The notes under the pieces are model-generated. The model had not been told where the DNA came from, did no database searches, and saw nothing but the letters and a program-made list of their open reading frames with translations. Of a DNA stretch of 64,000 nucleotides, positions 50,670 to 60,248 are shown in pieces; the first letter of the stretch is position 1, and each line of letters starts with the position of its first letter. The stretch covers positions 1 through 64,000 of the forward strand of contig NZ_FQVQ01000012.1 in the NCBI RefSeq assembly GCF_900129405.1, read 5' to 3'. A program made the translations under genes and the position numbers. The stretch is from Flavobacterium fontis (lineage in GTDB: Bacteria; Bacteroidota; Bacteroidia; Flavobacteriales; Flavobacteriaceae).

Positions 50670-51614
50670 TTATGGCTTTAAAGCATAATATTCTTTCAAT
50701 AACGCATCTCCTTTTCGCACTTCACCATCTTTCAAAAAGGTAAATGCATATCCCTTAGGAAAAGATACTGACCGTTGATGTAAAGTAAAACGATCGAGGT
50801 ATTTTAACCATCCAAACATAAATCGCGAAAGGAAAAGTGCCCCTTGGCGGTAGTATCTTTGTGCCGATAAATTCATCATATAATTGCCCAATGTAACCCC
50901 AACCATTGCGGCATTACTCTCGGTTATCGACGCTTTTTCTATGCTACACTGTTCAAATAAAATTCGCAATCCTGTAAACGTAAATCGAAAAAAGTCATAC
51001 GGCTGACCGTGATAGGGATAATTCTGAGGAGCTTCCATTTGGATACGACCTCCAATTTTGGTTACGCGCTGTGCTTCTTGGGCCACTTTCCAGGGATTCA
51101 TGGTATGTTCCAAAACTTGGGCCGCAAATACTAAATCAAAAAATCCATCAGGAAAAGGAATTTCATGGGCATCAATCACACAATCGGCATCCAATCCCAA
51201 ATGCACATCACTACATACGACCTCGCAGGCATGAAAAAGACTTTTATAATAGGCTACTTTATCCCCTGAACCAATGACTAGCACCCGCCCCCCTTGTGCA
51301 TTGACGGTTTGGGCCAACTCGCGGTACCGCTTTTCGAGGTGAAAATCTTTGGCCAATGAAGGAAGGACGCGCTTGCGAAGATAATTTTTTATCGAACCTT
51401 GGGTGTCAATAAAAGTAGCTTCTTGTGTGGTAGTTGTATTTTGTAAAATACCCTCTATGGTAAATAAGGAATCTTCCGAGAGTAATACAGGCTTTCCTTG
51501 CAATATCGGTAAGCTATGACCGTCCGCAAAACGAATCATATGGGAATCAACAGCCGAAACTGAAGTTCTTGTTTTGGGATGAATAAGGGATTGAAGAATT
51601 GCGTCAGCGATCAT
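50670..51614 (-). CDS. Class I SAM-dependent methyltransferase
   Basis: A 314-residue methyltransferase. An N-terminal part (1-50) resembles a Trm112-like domain (LIHPKTRTSVSAVDSHMIRFADGHSLPIL in form) but has lost its cysteines. The SAM-binding core follows, with VLVIGSGDK as motif I, DAHEIPFPDGFFDLVFAAQVLEH and the proline-rich QMEAPQNYPYHGQP. It overlaps the upstream glycosyltransferase gene by four bases. It may methylate a sugar or a lipid-linked intermediate. Confidence 0.85.
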   Translation of the reverse strand: MIADAILQSLIHPKTRTSVSAVDSHMIRFADGHSLPILQGKPVLLSEDSLFTIEGILQNTTTTQEATFIDTQGSIKNYLRKRVLPSLAKDFHLEKRYRELAQTVNAQGGRVLVIGSGDKVAYYKSLFHACEVVCSDVHLGLDADCVIDAHEIPFPDGFFDLVFAAQVLEHTMNPWKVAQEAQRVTKIGGRIQMEAPQNYPYHGQPYDFFRFTFTGLRILFEQCSIEKASITESNAAMVGVTLGNYMMNLSAQRYYRQGALFLSRFMFGWLKYLDRFTLHQRSVSFPKGYAFTFLKDGEVRKGDALLKEYYALKP

Positions 51615-52621
51615 GAATGTTCAATTTTGGGTTGATGGACGATAAGGCTAAGCCATCCTGAAAGACGTCCGAGCGTCTCCCGAAGGCAGTCCATGCGATT
51701 GGAGGCGGTAAAGATATTACTAAATCGAATGGCAATCAACACGCCAGTGATAAGATTCCATTTCACGCGGTTGCGCCATCCCGGTTGTGGGGCATACACA
51801 CGCCACACATACCACCCGTTTCGCACAACCATGCGTCCATATTTATAGGCATTGGGACGGCCTGAAAAATCATGATGGTGACTTAATCGTGCCGCAGTAT
51901 TCACATACAACGGTCCCAACTTGGAAAGACGTGACGTAAAATCGGCATCTTCATAAAGTCCGTATCCCTCAAAATAATGGGAAAATTGTAGGCGATCAAA
52001 AACCGATTTTCGAAATGAAGAAACACCTCCCATAAATTGTTGCACAGGATAAATTTTTCCACTGGGCGGTAAAAACCCCACACTGCGTCCATGGGAAAAC
52101 ATCGGGATAAAACCCGGAGGCACGTCAGCATCCAGTCCCAATTGGCGACGCGTTTTATTTCGCAAAGGTTCGCTTCGTTTCCACCCGTCGAAGGCAAACC
52201 AAGAATTACTGGGGGTTTCATTGGATTGCATTGGAACCCATTGCGTTTCATTGGTGATATAGCCTCCCACACCCAACGCTTCGGGATATACCGCATAGGT
52301 TTGCAACAGTGCTTCAAAATAGGTAGGCTCGAGTAGCACATCGTCATCCAAAAAACAAACAATATCGGTTTGAGCCTCTACCTGTTGAATCCCAAAATTG
52401 CGCTGTTTCGTTAGACCGCGTTGCGCTGGATCCACTCGAAAATAAACCAAATTGGCAAATGGATTTGCGTGCAACATCGCTTCGGTTTGTTCGTCGGGAG
52501 AGCCGTCGATTATGAGTATGGCATCGGGATACTGCGTTTGCGTACGTACCGTTTGAAGGAGTCGAAGCAAACTTTCAGCGCGTTTGTAGGTGCAAATGAT
52601 TAAAGTAACCTTAAGCGCCAT
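51611..52621 (-). CDS. Glycosyltransferase family 2
   Basis: A 336-residue GT-A enzyme. It begins MALKVTLIICTYKRAESLLRLL and has the metal-binding FLDDDVLLEP block (a DDD form of DxD) and an acceptor region with FEGYGLYEDADFTSRLSKLG. ATG 52621 is chosen as it starts the family sequence; it overlaps the GNAT gene by 11 bp. Longer frames run back into that gene. Confidence 0.9.
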   Translation of the reverse strand: MALKVTLIICTYKRAESLLRLLQTVRTQTQYPDAILIIDGSPDEQTEAMLHANPFANLVYFRVDPAQRGLTKQRNFGIQQVEAQTDIVCFLDDDVLLEPTYFEALLQTYAVYPEALGVGGYITNETQWVPMQSNETPSNSWFAFDGWKRSEPLRNKTRRQLGLDADVPPGFIPMFSHGRSVGFLPPSGKIYPVQQFMGGVSSFRKSVFDRLQFSHYFEGYGLYEDADFTSRLSKLGPLYVNTAARLSHHHDFSGRPNAYKYGRMVVRNGWYVWRVYAPQPGWRNRVKWNLITGVLIAIRFSNIFTASNRMDCLRETLGRLSGWLSLIVHQPKIEHS

Positions 52622-53057
52622 AATGGACTTCTTGATTGAGGTAAAAAAATAAAAATCGCTTGGTTTTAACCGTTGCATACAACGTAAACCCTGCCTTTTC
52701 AATGCCTTTAATGGAAGGCGTATTGTGAACATCTACGATCACAAAAACCTCGGGAACCTGTTCTTCCACCAGAAGTTTGTTGGTGATTAAATTGAGCATG
52801 GCGGGATAAATCCCGTGCCCGCGATAATCGTTATGTGTAAAGCAATTGCCAATGGTAGGCCCTTGTTTATTGATGATTCCTAAAAAGTGTAGCCGCTTGT
52901 AAACGGTACTTTCATGAATCGTGCAACCCTCTTTTTCGATACGATAAGTGGTTTGACCCTTTTTATTGTGCTCAATATGATAAGCGTATTCCGGTTCAGG
53001 CAAATCCACCACATAAGGTGTATCGCGATGATACACATACATGTGAATGGTTTTCAT
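52611..53057 (-). CDS. GNAT-family N-acetyltransferase
   Basis: A 148-residue protein with the GNAT acetyl-CoA binding block, read as NDYRGHGIYPAMLNLITNKL, and the C-terminal NTPSIKGIEKAGFTLY. It probably N-acetylates an amino-sugar in this pathway. ATG 53057 is preferred over 53081 because the family sequence begins there. Confidence 0.83.
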   Translation of the reverse strand: MKTIHMYVYHRDTPYVVDLPEPEYAYHIEHNKKGQTTYRIEKEGCTIHESTVYKRLHFLGIINKQGPTIGNCFTHNDYRGHGIYPAMLNLITNKLLVEEQVPEVFVIVDVHNTPSIKGIEKAGFTLYATVKTKRFLFFYLNQEVHYGA

Positions 53058-53095
53058 TTTAAAATATTTAAAAATACTCATGCCTGCTGAATGCC

Positions 53096-53842
53096 TTACT
53101 TCGTTGCAAAAAAGATTAAATTGTTATAGCCTTTCAATCGGTTGTAGGGAATCCCCATTTCTTTATACAACTCCGATAGCGATTTGATTTCTATATTCTT
53201 GAAGCCGTTGTCTTTCAAATGATCGTACAAGCCCGCTTTGGAAAAATAATACCCTTTTACATTAAATCCATAAAATCCCGTATTGCGGTTGCCCACCTCA
53301 TTTCGAAGTAATGGTTTAAACAATCGTCGTAACCAGAAGTAGAACGTTTTTTGAGGCGTACCCACTTGATTGTGAACAACACCCAGCAAACATCCGTTGG
53401 GTTTTAAAATGCGATGCACCATTTGAAAAAGCGTATACCGTTCTTTTTGTGTAGCTACAAAAGTGAGGATACAACTCATTAGGGTCACCAACTCATAGGT
53501 TGCCTCGGGAGCCGTGTAGGTTACCGCATCTTGAACGCCAAGCGTCACTTTATCGGAGAACCCCCAACGTTGGATATTTTCTCTCCCTTTGGCAATCATA
53601 TTTTCAGAAATATCCGTAGCGTAGATTTTCTGAATGTCCATAAACTCCAAAAGTCCCTTTACCTCACGCGCCGTACCACATCCGAACACTTTAGCTTGTT
53701 GAATGGAGATTTGTTGCGCTTGAAAATAAGCTACTGCTTTTTCATACAAATACGCTTCATAATTGGCCGTATTTTCTACTGTCTTATCCTGAGAATAAAT
53801 CACGTCTTCCCGTTCCCAGAATTCCTTATTTTCAATCTTCAT
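53096..53842 (-). CDS. Class I SAM-dependent methyltransferase
   Basis: A 248-residue methyltransferase. The SAM site has the pattern VFGCGTAREVKGLLEF (motif I) and YATDISENMIAKGREN (motif II), with LVTLMSCILTFVATQKE as the post region. It follows the FemAB-like gene with no spacer at all. Likely substrate is a glycan or its precursor. Confidence 0.87.
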   Translation of the reverse strand: MKIENKEFWEREDVIYSQDKTVENTANYEAYLYEKAVAYFQAQQISIQQAKVFGCGTAREVKGLLEFMDIQKIYATDISENMIAKGRENIQRWGFSDKVTLGVQDAVTYTAPEATYELVTLMSCILTFVATQKERYTLFQMVHRILKPNGCLLGVVHNQVGTPQKTFYFWLRRLFKPLLRNEVGNRNTGFYGFNVKGYYFSKAGLYDHLKDNGFKNIEIKSLSELYKEMGIPYNRLKGYNNLIFFATK

Positions 53843-54901
53843 TTATCTTTTAATCCGTTTTAAGAGTTTTGCAATGCGTCCTTTATAGGGTTTTATCCAC
53901 GTGTCAAAGTAACGAAAAATTTTAAAGCGAATCGGTTTCAATACACGGTAATAGGTCCCTTCGTGAAAATAGTAGGGTACTGTGCCGAAACTCCCTTTAA
54001 ACGCTTTCACACCCTCAGAGCCCCCTAAGGATATATTGTAACCATCCATTCCCTCTTGAAGTGCCATTTCTAACGCCTTCATTTGGAGGTAATGGCCGGT
54101 ATGCCGCGTGGGTTTCTCTTTAACAGTCCCCCCCATGACATAGGTGTAATAGTGTCCCGCTTTTAAAAACAATCCTGCGCCTTTGAGTTGCCCATCCGAT
54201 GTGGTGGTCAACAGTTTTAATCGCCCTTTACCAATCAAGTTGAGTAGTGTTGGACCGATGTCGGACCATGATCGAATTTGATAGCCATTTTCATCAGCAT
54301 TTTTCTGACATAAAGCGTAGGCTTGAGCCACTTCATCTGGAGTAAGGGCATAAGAGAGTTGTTCGTTTTTCCGCATACCGCTGCGAACATCCCGACGAAA
54401 AGAAGCCGAAGGAAAAGATTCTATTAAACCCTCAACTGTTTTTTGGCCCGTGAGGTCCACCCAATTAAATCCCGGACTGGAATAAACGTATTTGAAGGCA
54501 TTTCCGCTTTGAAATCCCTGTGGGATATAATCTTTATGAAACGGATACATGGGTCGACAGTTTTGGGTTCCCATCGGAATGGTAAACTGAATCATGCAGG
54601 CGCCTACCGCTTGTGCGCGATTCACTGCCGCCTCCAAACAGGCTTGAATTACCTCGGGTGCTGTGCCAATAGGTCCGTAGGGTATAATGTAAAATCGAAA
54701 ACCCAGCACTTTGGCAATAACAGCCCCAAAACCTCCTTGAATGCCCTCTGCCGTTTGATACACCCCTATTTCCGTTTGAAATCCGTAGTTTCGGTAGGAA
54801 TGTAACCAATCGGAATACAACAAATGAGCGCCCTGTGGATACTGCTCTACAAAAGCATCCCAAGCCTCAAAATCAGTCGCAGTGGTAGGAAATTGTATCA
54901 T
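53843..54901 (-). CDS. FemAB-like aminoacyl/acyl transferase (GNAT fold)
   Basis: A 352-residue protein of the FemAB/lipid II glycyltransferase-like group, built from two GNAT-like halves. Typical features are YSDWLHSYRNYGFQTE near the start, SFPSASFRRDVRSGMRKNE in the middle and THTGHYLQMKALEMALQEGMDGYNISLGG-like sequence at the end. FemAB-like proteins in glycan clusters are often linked to polysaccharide deacetylases, as is the case here. It overlaps the deacetylase gene by four bases (ATGA). Confidence 0.84.
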   Translation of the reverse strand: MIQFPTTATDFEAWDAFVEQYPQGAHLLYSDWLHSYRNYGFQTEIGVYQTAEGIQGGFGAVIAKVLGFRFYIIPYGPIGTAPEVIQACLEAAVNRAQAVGACMIQFTIPMGTQNCRPMYPFHKDYIPQGFQSGNAFKYVYSSPGFNWVDLTGQKTVEGLIESFPSASFRRDVRSGMRKNEQLSYALTPDEVAQAYALCQKNADENGYQIRSWSDIGPTLLNLIGKGRLKLLTTTSDGQLKGAGLFLKAGHYYTYVMGGTVKEKPTRHTGHYLQMKALEMALQEGMDGYNISLGGSEGVKAFKGSFGTVPYYFHEGTYYRVLKPIRFKIFRYFDTWIKPYKGRIAKLLKRIKR

Positions 54902-56514
54902 GATGTTGTGATGCGATAGTTTAATTGACCGTCACACAACACTACGCAATGGCCCGAAGCATCGCAGGTGAGTACCGTTTTTGTAAATCCTTTGACATAG
55001 GCCATCCATTCGTCAAGTGTAGGATTCCATACCGCTTGTTCGCGGATTTTAGCCCCCAAATATTCAAAATTGACGCGCACTTTTGGATGCACTGTTTGGT
55101 CATTCAACAAGAGACGGCCGGTATGGTACGCCATGGGAACCGAGAAATAGGTATGGGCAATAAAAACGCCACTATCCGCAACCAAATCGTCGATATTTGA
55201 GGCACATAAAGCGCGTTCAAAATCGACCATTTCGACGGTTTGAAAAATGGATACAGGATAGGAATCAAAAGTATATTCGAAAAAGAGCGTTTGGTATCGG
55301 GCTAAGGGAAAGGATTCGTGGGCACGAGAACGCCACTTGAAGAGCACTTTGGAGAGCGGACCGATTAAGCCTACCATTTTTTGAACAAACTCGGGAAACT
55401 GGCGCCATTGCCGACGGAATACTACCGCTTTGAATTGTGAAGCCAACGATTTGTAGTGACGAATCAGCGATTCTTGGGCATAATAATGAAATAAAATTTC
55501 TTTAATGAGCAAAGAAAGTCGCTTGGTAAATCCTAAGGATTGATTGCCTTTGTGAAAAGCCTTTAAGGTAAAATGCTGCGGATTAAGCTGATTTAAGACC
55601 CCTTTTGTGGCAGTACCGCAATCTACATAGTTCCAAAGATTGACGATTTTTTTGACCGACAATTGTTGTCCCAACCAAGAATTCCCTTTTCCTTCATTGG
55701 CATACAACGACACATTATAGGGTTGGTAACCGTGATCAATCCAAGTAGGCATAGGCACTGGAGGCATCGTCGTTTCAAATTCCGTAAAAGCGGCTTCCTT
55801 ATCGCGAATGGATTGGGTTAACGAATGGTAGGCCAATTCGTGCCCGTCATTGGCCCAAGCCTGTAATAAGGCCGCATCCCGCTCCCAAGAAGCATTGTTC
55901 TCGCGTTTAGAAAAATGATGTAAAAACATTCCTTTGGTTACCCGAATACCGCATTCTTGGAGGAACTTGCGTTGGGTTTCCAAATTTTCAGGCGTATCAA
56001 AATCACAGTGATCGGTAAAACAAGCGGTAGCCGCAAATGGGATTGATGCCCTACTCCACGATACAAATTGGCTACAAAAAAGCAAGCCCGGAAGCGCTGG
56101 TAAAGATGCAACGCCCGCTACCGATTCCAATTGGCGCTCGTGATGCCTTCCAGTGTAACGGGTCAGCACCTGCGCCTTTTCGGGATAAAACCACCATCGC
56201 AAACGATTGGGATAGCGCGCATGGAGTTCCCAATGCCCCCCTTGAATGGTAGCTTGTATCAGTTGCCCATTGGCCAATCGCATCACTTTGGGCACCATCA
56301 AACCACAATAGACGGGGTGTTGCTGGGGTAAATCTTCCCAACGGTAGGCGTGATTTTGAAAAGCGGTTAGCGGAGCATCAAAGACAATTTCCAACAAACA
56401 GGGCTCGGAAAAATCGGTCACAACTAGAGCTTCAGGCTGCCATTGCAACCCGTGTATCGCGGTATCTAATTGACGACGAATGCCTTGTTTTTCCCAATGA
56501 GCCGAGACGATCAT
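54898..56514 (-). CDS. NodB-like polysaccharide deacetylase-type protein
   Basis: A 538-residue protein with no signal peptide. The central region (about 160-260) has FTDHCDFDT (Asp168, Asp171) and GHELAYHS (His225, His230), matching the metal-binding Asp and HxxxxH of NodB-type deacetylases. An N-terminal beta-rich part (1-150) and a long C-terminal part flank it, which is larger than usual for the family. The motif is not the classic TFDDG, so activity is inferred. It lies 1 bp before the glycosyltransferase upstream and overlaps the FemAB gene downstream. Confidence 0.75.
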   Translation of the reverse strand: MIVSAHWEKQGIRRQLDTAIHGLQWQPEALVVTDFSEPCLLEIVFDAPLTAFQNHAYRWEDLPQQHPVYCGLMVPKVMRLANGQLIQATIQGGHWELHARYPNRLRWWFYPEKAQVLTRYTGRHHERQLESVAGVASLPALPGLLFCSQFVSWSRASIPFAATACFTDHCDFDTPENLETQRKFLQECGIRVTKGMFLHHFSKRENNASWERDAALLQAWANDGHELAYHSLTQSIRDKEAAFTEFETTMPPVPMPTWIDHGYQPYNVSLYANEGKGNSWLGQQLSVKKIVNLWNYVDCGTATKGVLNQLNPQHFTLKAFHKGNQSLGFTKRLSLLIKEILFHYYAQESLIRHYKSLASQFKAVVFRRQWRQFPEFVQKMVGLIGPLSKVLFKWRSRAHESFPLARYQTLFFEYTFDSYPVSIFQTVEMVDFERALCASNIDDLVADSGVFIAHTYFSVPMAYHTGRLLLNDQTVHPKVRVNFEYLGAKIREQAVWNPTLDEWMAYVKGFTKTVLTCDASGHCVVLCDGQLNYRITTS

Positions 56515-56515
56515 A

Positions 56516-58054
56516 TTACTGTGTTCGTTTGCCTAAAGCCATTAATTTTTTTGCGTAAAACACCGATTTTCGGTACTGCAAAATACGCATTGGAAGTCGG
56601 AATACGCGCAGAGGCAACATCAAAGGTTTTCCCTTAAAAAGGTAAAAAATAAAGTATTTCACCCCATATTCTTTGCGTTGTTCGGCGGTAAAATGTTTGT
56701 GGAGTTGGTACATGATGGTGGGACTCGGAACTGGACGAATCGATTTTACGGGCGTATCCAATTCCCAAGGTTGGGCTTTGCGTTTTTTTCCCATCAACTT
56801 CGCCTGGCTCCCCCAAAAACGATACCCTCCCATCGGGGGTTTTAAATGCAAATTGGTCGAAAACGGATTAAACAACACGTCGACCCCAATTTTGGTGAGG
56901 GACAATCCAAAATCACTGTCCTCGCCATAGCCTCCATCGTAGTTGATGTCATTACCCACAAGGGTTTGCACATGCTCGCGACGCACGCACGAATTGGCGT
57001 TATTGAACGTAGAGGCACAACCTACCAACCAACGTTGTCCTTTGTAATGTTGTAATTTATAAGCTAAATCCGACAGGTCTTGTTGCTGGTGGTCGGCACG
57101 AATATCAAGCCCATTGGCAGCTCCTGCACCGTAGGTTTGTAACAAGCGTATATGATTTTCAATAAAATCAGGGGGAATGCGTATATCATCATCTCCAAAA
57201 ATGATAAAATCCCCCGTACATAAGGCAATAGCTTCATTGCGTGCCCGACAGCTTCCTTTCGTTGTTTGCCAACGGAAAATTACCTCAAAGGGATAATCTT
57301 CAGGACGATATAACGAGGCATCTCTGGCATTTTCGGGAGTGGCATCCACCACAACCACTTGGGTTGGAAGATAGGTTTGTTGCTTTAAATCGCCCAATAA
57401 ATTCAAGGTAAAATCTTGACGCATCATCGTGGGGATAATGTAGCTCACCGTGGGATTTCCTTGAACAGGTTCCAGAGGTTTGGGTGGAATAACGGGCATT
57501 TCTATCTTCTGTTGAAGACGGGATTTTGCTTTGGCCATAGCCCACCACTCAAGGGGGTTCCACCAGCCTTTTCGGAATGCCATATACAGCGCATGGGAGA
57601 ATTTAAAATTACGACGGTAAAAATCGTAACGGTCTTGACGACTTATTTTTGGTGCTGCTTGGGTTGTCGCGGGAAAAAGTCCTTTCACATACATCGGAAT
57701 CGCACCTTGAAAGCGTAACGCATTGAATCCGAAATCGAATGCTGCCATTACGGGATTGGTGTACGTAGCATCGAATCCTTGCAGTGTGTCCCAAACCGAC
57801 TTTCGCACTACGAAGGCATCGGGATTGATGCGCCAACTTACACATTGGTCCAAACCGTCAAAATCATTAACAAACCAAAAAAACACAACGGTTTGGTAGA
57901 CAATTTCGGGAAAAGCATTTTTAAATCCTTGATCAAAAGACGCATGCCATATATCGCCATAGCCTGCTGCCAATGCCTCCAACATAGCGGTATCGGGTTG
58001 CCCCACATAGTAAAGCGTTTCTCCCTTTGAGGTAGTATAGGTTTGAAAATTCAT
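56516..58054 (-). CDS. Two-part glycosyltransferase family 2 protein
   Basis: A 512-residue protein. The C-terminal half (about 205-430) is a GT2 domain with PTVSYIIPTMMRQDF at its start, the FGDDDIRIPP metal-binding block and NDINYDGGYGEDSDFGLSL. The N-terminal half (about 1-190) carries FVVRKSVWDTLQGFDATYTNP, which resembles the acceptor half of another GT2, so it may be a fused or decayed second domain. ATG 58054 is chosen because a perfect -7 box at 58080-58087 puts the transcript start near 58073, at the frame's first ATG. Confidence 0.87.
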   Translation of the reverse strand: MNFQTYTTSKGETLYYVGQPDTAMLEALAAGYGDIWHASFDQGFKNAFPEIVYQTVVFFWFVNDFDGLDQCVSWRINPDAFVVRKSVWDTLQGFDATYTNPVMAAFDFGFNALRFQGAIPMYVKGLFPATTQAAPKISRQDRYDFYRRNFKFSHALYMAFRKGWWNPLEWWAMAKAKSRLQQKIEMPVIPPKPLEPVQGNPTVSYIIPTMMRQDFTLNLLGDLKQQTYLPTQVVVVDATPENARDASLYRPEDYPFEVIFRWQTTKGSCRARNEAIALCTGDFIIFGDDDIRIPPDFIENHIRLLQTYGAGAANGLDIRADHQQQDLSDLAYKLQHYKGQRWLVGCASTFNNANSCVRREHVQTLVGNDINYDGGYGEDSDFGLSLTKIGVDVLFNPFSTNLHLKPPMGGYRFWGSQAKLMGKKRKAQPWELDTPVKSIRPVPSPTIMYQLHKHFTAEQRKEYGVKYFIFYLFKGKPLMLPLRVFRLPMRILQYRKSVFYAKKLMALGKRTQ

Positions 58055-58079
58055 ACTGCAAAAATCATTCAAATTCCCG

Positions 58080-58087
58080 CAAATGTA
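58080..58087 (-). promoter_or_regulatory. Internal -7 box in the glycan cluster
   Basis: TACATTTG on the minus strand, in a 102-bp gap before the two-part GT2 gene. No clear -33 TTTG accompanies it. Confidence 0.5.
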
Positions 58088-58156
58088 AGCAATTCTAACG
58101 GGTTAGTCTGTACGATTTTACACCAAAAAAACAAGAGGATAGCAACCTAAAACGAG

Positions 58157-59311
58157 TTATTTTTTAGCTTGAATTTGCGCTTGGTAATACGCCTCATGTT
58201 GGGCGGCAATGGCATCCAATTCAAACGTTTTTTGCACCTTCAATTGGGCGGCTTTACCCATGTTTAGAGCCTTTTCTGGATTTTGAAGTAGCGATAAAAT
58301 ACGTTGCGCAAAAGCCGAATGATCGCGCGGATCAGCCAAAAAGCCATCTTCGCCATCGGTAATAATTTCGGGCGCCCAACCAATGTTGGAGGCTACCACG
58401 GCTTTCCCCATTGCCATGGCTTCAATCCAAGATACAGGAAGGGCTTCGGCAAAAGAGGGAAATACACACACCGCTGCCTCATCCAAGTAGCCTTGTACGG
58501 CTTCGTAAGGGACAGCTCCTACATAGTGCACATTTTGAAACGCATCGGGGTGAAAAAGCGGCTGCATTAAATCCCAAGTAGGTTGCCATTGGGTACTGAT
58601 GTCTAAGGCATTGGTTCCCACCAACACCAACTTTACCTCGGGGTCATTTTGGAATAGCGTATTAAAAATATGGGGCAATTCCATCATCCCTTTTTTACGA
58701 ATTAAAGTCCCAATATACACAATGGTTTTGGTGGTTGCCACTTGGGGAACACGGCTAAACTGTTGGGTATCCAAGCCGTTATGAAGCACGGTATACGACC
58801 GTTGTAATCCAAATAAAGCATTGGTCGTGCGGCCGGTAAAATCACTTACCGCAAGAATGCCATCGGCTTTTCGTAGGGCGCGACCTTCTAAAAAGCGGTT
58901 CTTAAATTTCACCTTACGGTTTTCCAAATGGCAAAAGTAGGTGTCGCTGCCGTGCAACTTGACAATGACGGGACATTTTTTGGGTTGCACAAAAGCCGAA
59001 AAACCTGTCCATTCGGGGACTTCTACAATATCCATTTTCCCTTCGGCATGCAACCGGTTGAGAAGGGCTTCTACCTTTTTTTGAGAAAAATAAAGTGAAA
59101 AACCGCGCACAACTACATTTTTAACCATGTACACCGTTATGCCTTCGGTTTCAAAAACAGCATCCTCTTTTTGCGCATACAAAATAACAGTAGCCTTATG
59201 CCCCCTTGCGATAAGTCCTTTGGCAAGGTTATAAATACTGGTTCCAATGCCGCCAGAAGACCCAACACGGGGGTGCGGAAATTCCATAGAAATAAAACCA
59301 ATATGCATCAT
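58157..59311 (-). CDS. Glycosyltransferase family 4
   Basis: A 384-residue GT-B enzyme that begins MMHIGFISMEFPHPRVGSSG and has SIYNLAKGLIARGHKATVI. The donor site shows FAEALPVSWIEAMAMGKAVVASNIGWAPEII. I place the start at ATG 59311 (59308 is also possible), because a perfect -7 box TATATTTG (59343-59350) puts the transcript start near 59336. The longer frame from 59398 would begin in the previous gene. Confidence 0.88.
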   Translation of the reverse strand: MMHIGFISMEFPHPRVGSSGGIGTSIYNLAKGLIARGHKATVILYAQKEDAVFETEGITVYMVKNVVVRGFSLYFSQKKVEALLNRLHAEGKMDIVEVPEWTGFSAFVQPKKCPVIVKLHGSDTYFCHLENRKVKFKNRFLEGRALRKADGILAVSDFTGRTTNALFGLQRSYTVLHNGLDTQQFSRVPQVATTKTIVYIGTLIRKKGMMELPHIFNTLFQNDPEVKLVLVGTNALDISTQWQPTWDLMQPLFHPDAFQNVHYVGAVPYEAVQGYLDEAAVCVFPSFAEALPVSWIEAMAMGKAVVASNIGWAPEIITDGEDGFLADPRDHSAFAQRILSLLQNPEKALNMGKAAQLKVQKTFELDAIAAQHEAYYQAQIQAKK

Positions 59312-59342
59312 GCGTGGGTTGCCATTTGAAAAGGATTCGCGC

Positions 59343-59350
59343 CAAATATA
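59343..59350 (-). promoter_or_regulatory. Internal -7 box in the glycan cluster
   Basis: TATATTTG on the minus strand, in the 43-bp gap before the GT4 gene and reaching nearly to the stop of the SGNH-like gene. The -33 match is poor. Confidence 0.5.
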
Positions 59351-59354
59351 ACCA

Positions 59355-60248
59355 TTATTTTTGGAAGCATCCTTCGTTAATCGCCTTGACGACCGCATCG
59401 GTTGCCGCTTGACGTCCGCGATAATTCACGTGAATAGCATCGTAAAAATACTTCGCCTCAGTAAAGTATTGTGAATGGTTAAGGATACGATAATCTGGAT
59501 GCTCCATGAGGACTTGGGTGTGGTACTGCGGCGCTTGATAGACGATCAAACGGGTTTGATGTGCTGCGCATAAATCGGCAATACGCTGTATAAACGGATT
59601 CTTCCACGAGACGGTAACCGTTTTAAAAGGGACATTTTTGGAAATCCCTTCGCCCGGATAGGCATAATCTCCATGGGCATCAAAACGATTCTTTCGTTGG
59701 GGTTGCACCATCCCTAAAAGCGATGGAACAATTAATTCGGTATTGTAATAGGCCACCCCAATAGCTGGAATATACTGCGAAAACGTGAGGGGTTTGAAAT
59801 ATCCAGACTCCATTTCGGCATAATAGTCATGGACATAGGATGCATTGACAAAAGGTAAAAACCGATAATCATTGTTGTTCAACGTGGGCTGCGCATTATC
59901 GGCATCCCAATAACTTAGGGCCAAGATACAATTCTTCGCTGTTTTTCCTTGGGCAAAAAAATGCTGCAACATCAAATAGTTGGAACTTAACGAGGTGTCG
60001 TCGATGCTTAAATTAAACCCTTGCAGGCCTGTGAGACTGTCGATGCGTTGGGTGTTTAAAGTCGTCAACCCAATACTGGAGCCAATGACCACATAATCTA
60101 AATTTTTTGGGGCGTAATGTGAAGCGACATACGAGGGTTTGTAAAACGAGGATTTTCGCAAACCATACAATACGGCAATCGCCAAAACGTTGACCAGCAA
60201 AAATGCTCCAAGACCATACAGCGCTATTTTCTTTAAAAACTTTTGCAT
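59355..60248 (-). CDS. SGNH-hydrolase-like partner of the MBOAT acyltransferase
   Basis: A 297-residue protein with one N-terminal membrane anchor (about 8-30) and an outside domain. VIGSSIGLTT holds Ser57/Ser58 in the position of the SGNH nucleophile, and YDAIHVNYRG near the C-terminus gives the Asp270-His273 pair of DxxH. The gene overlaps the MBOAT stop by one base. This layout matches AlgI/AlgJ-type, DltB/DltD-type and PatA/PatB-type pairs, where the MBOAT moves an acyl group across the membrane and the SGNH-like partner transfers it. Activity is inferred. Confidence 0.82.
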   Translation of the reverse strand: MQKFLKKIALYGLGAFLLVNVLAIAVLYGLRKSSFYKPSYVASHYAPKNLDYVVIGSSIGLTTLNTQRIDSLTGLQGFNLSIDDTSLSSNYLMLQHFFAQGKTAKNCILALSYWDADNAQPTLNNNDYRFLPFVNASYVHDYYAEMESGYFKPLTFSQYIPAIGVAYYNTELIVPSLLGMVQPQRKNRFDAHGDYAYPGEGISKNVPFKTVTVSWKNPFIQRIADLCAAHQTRLIVYQAPQYHTQVLMEHPDYRILNHSQYFTEAKYFYDAIHVNYRGRQAATDAVVKAINEGCFQK

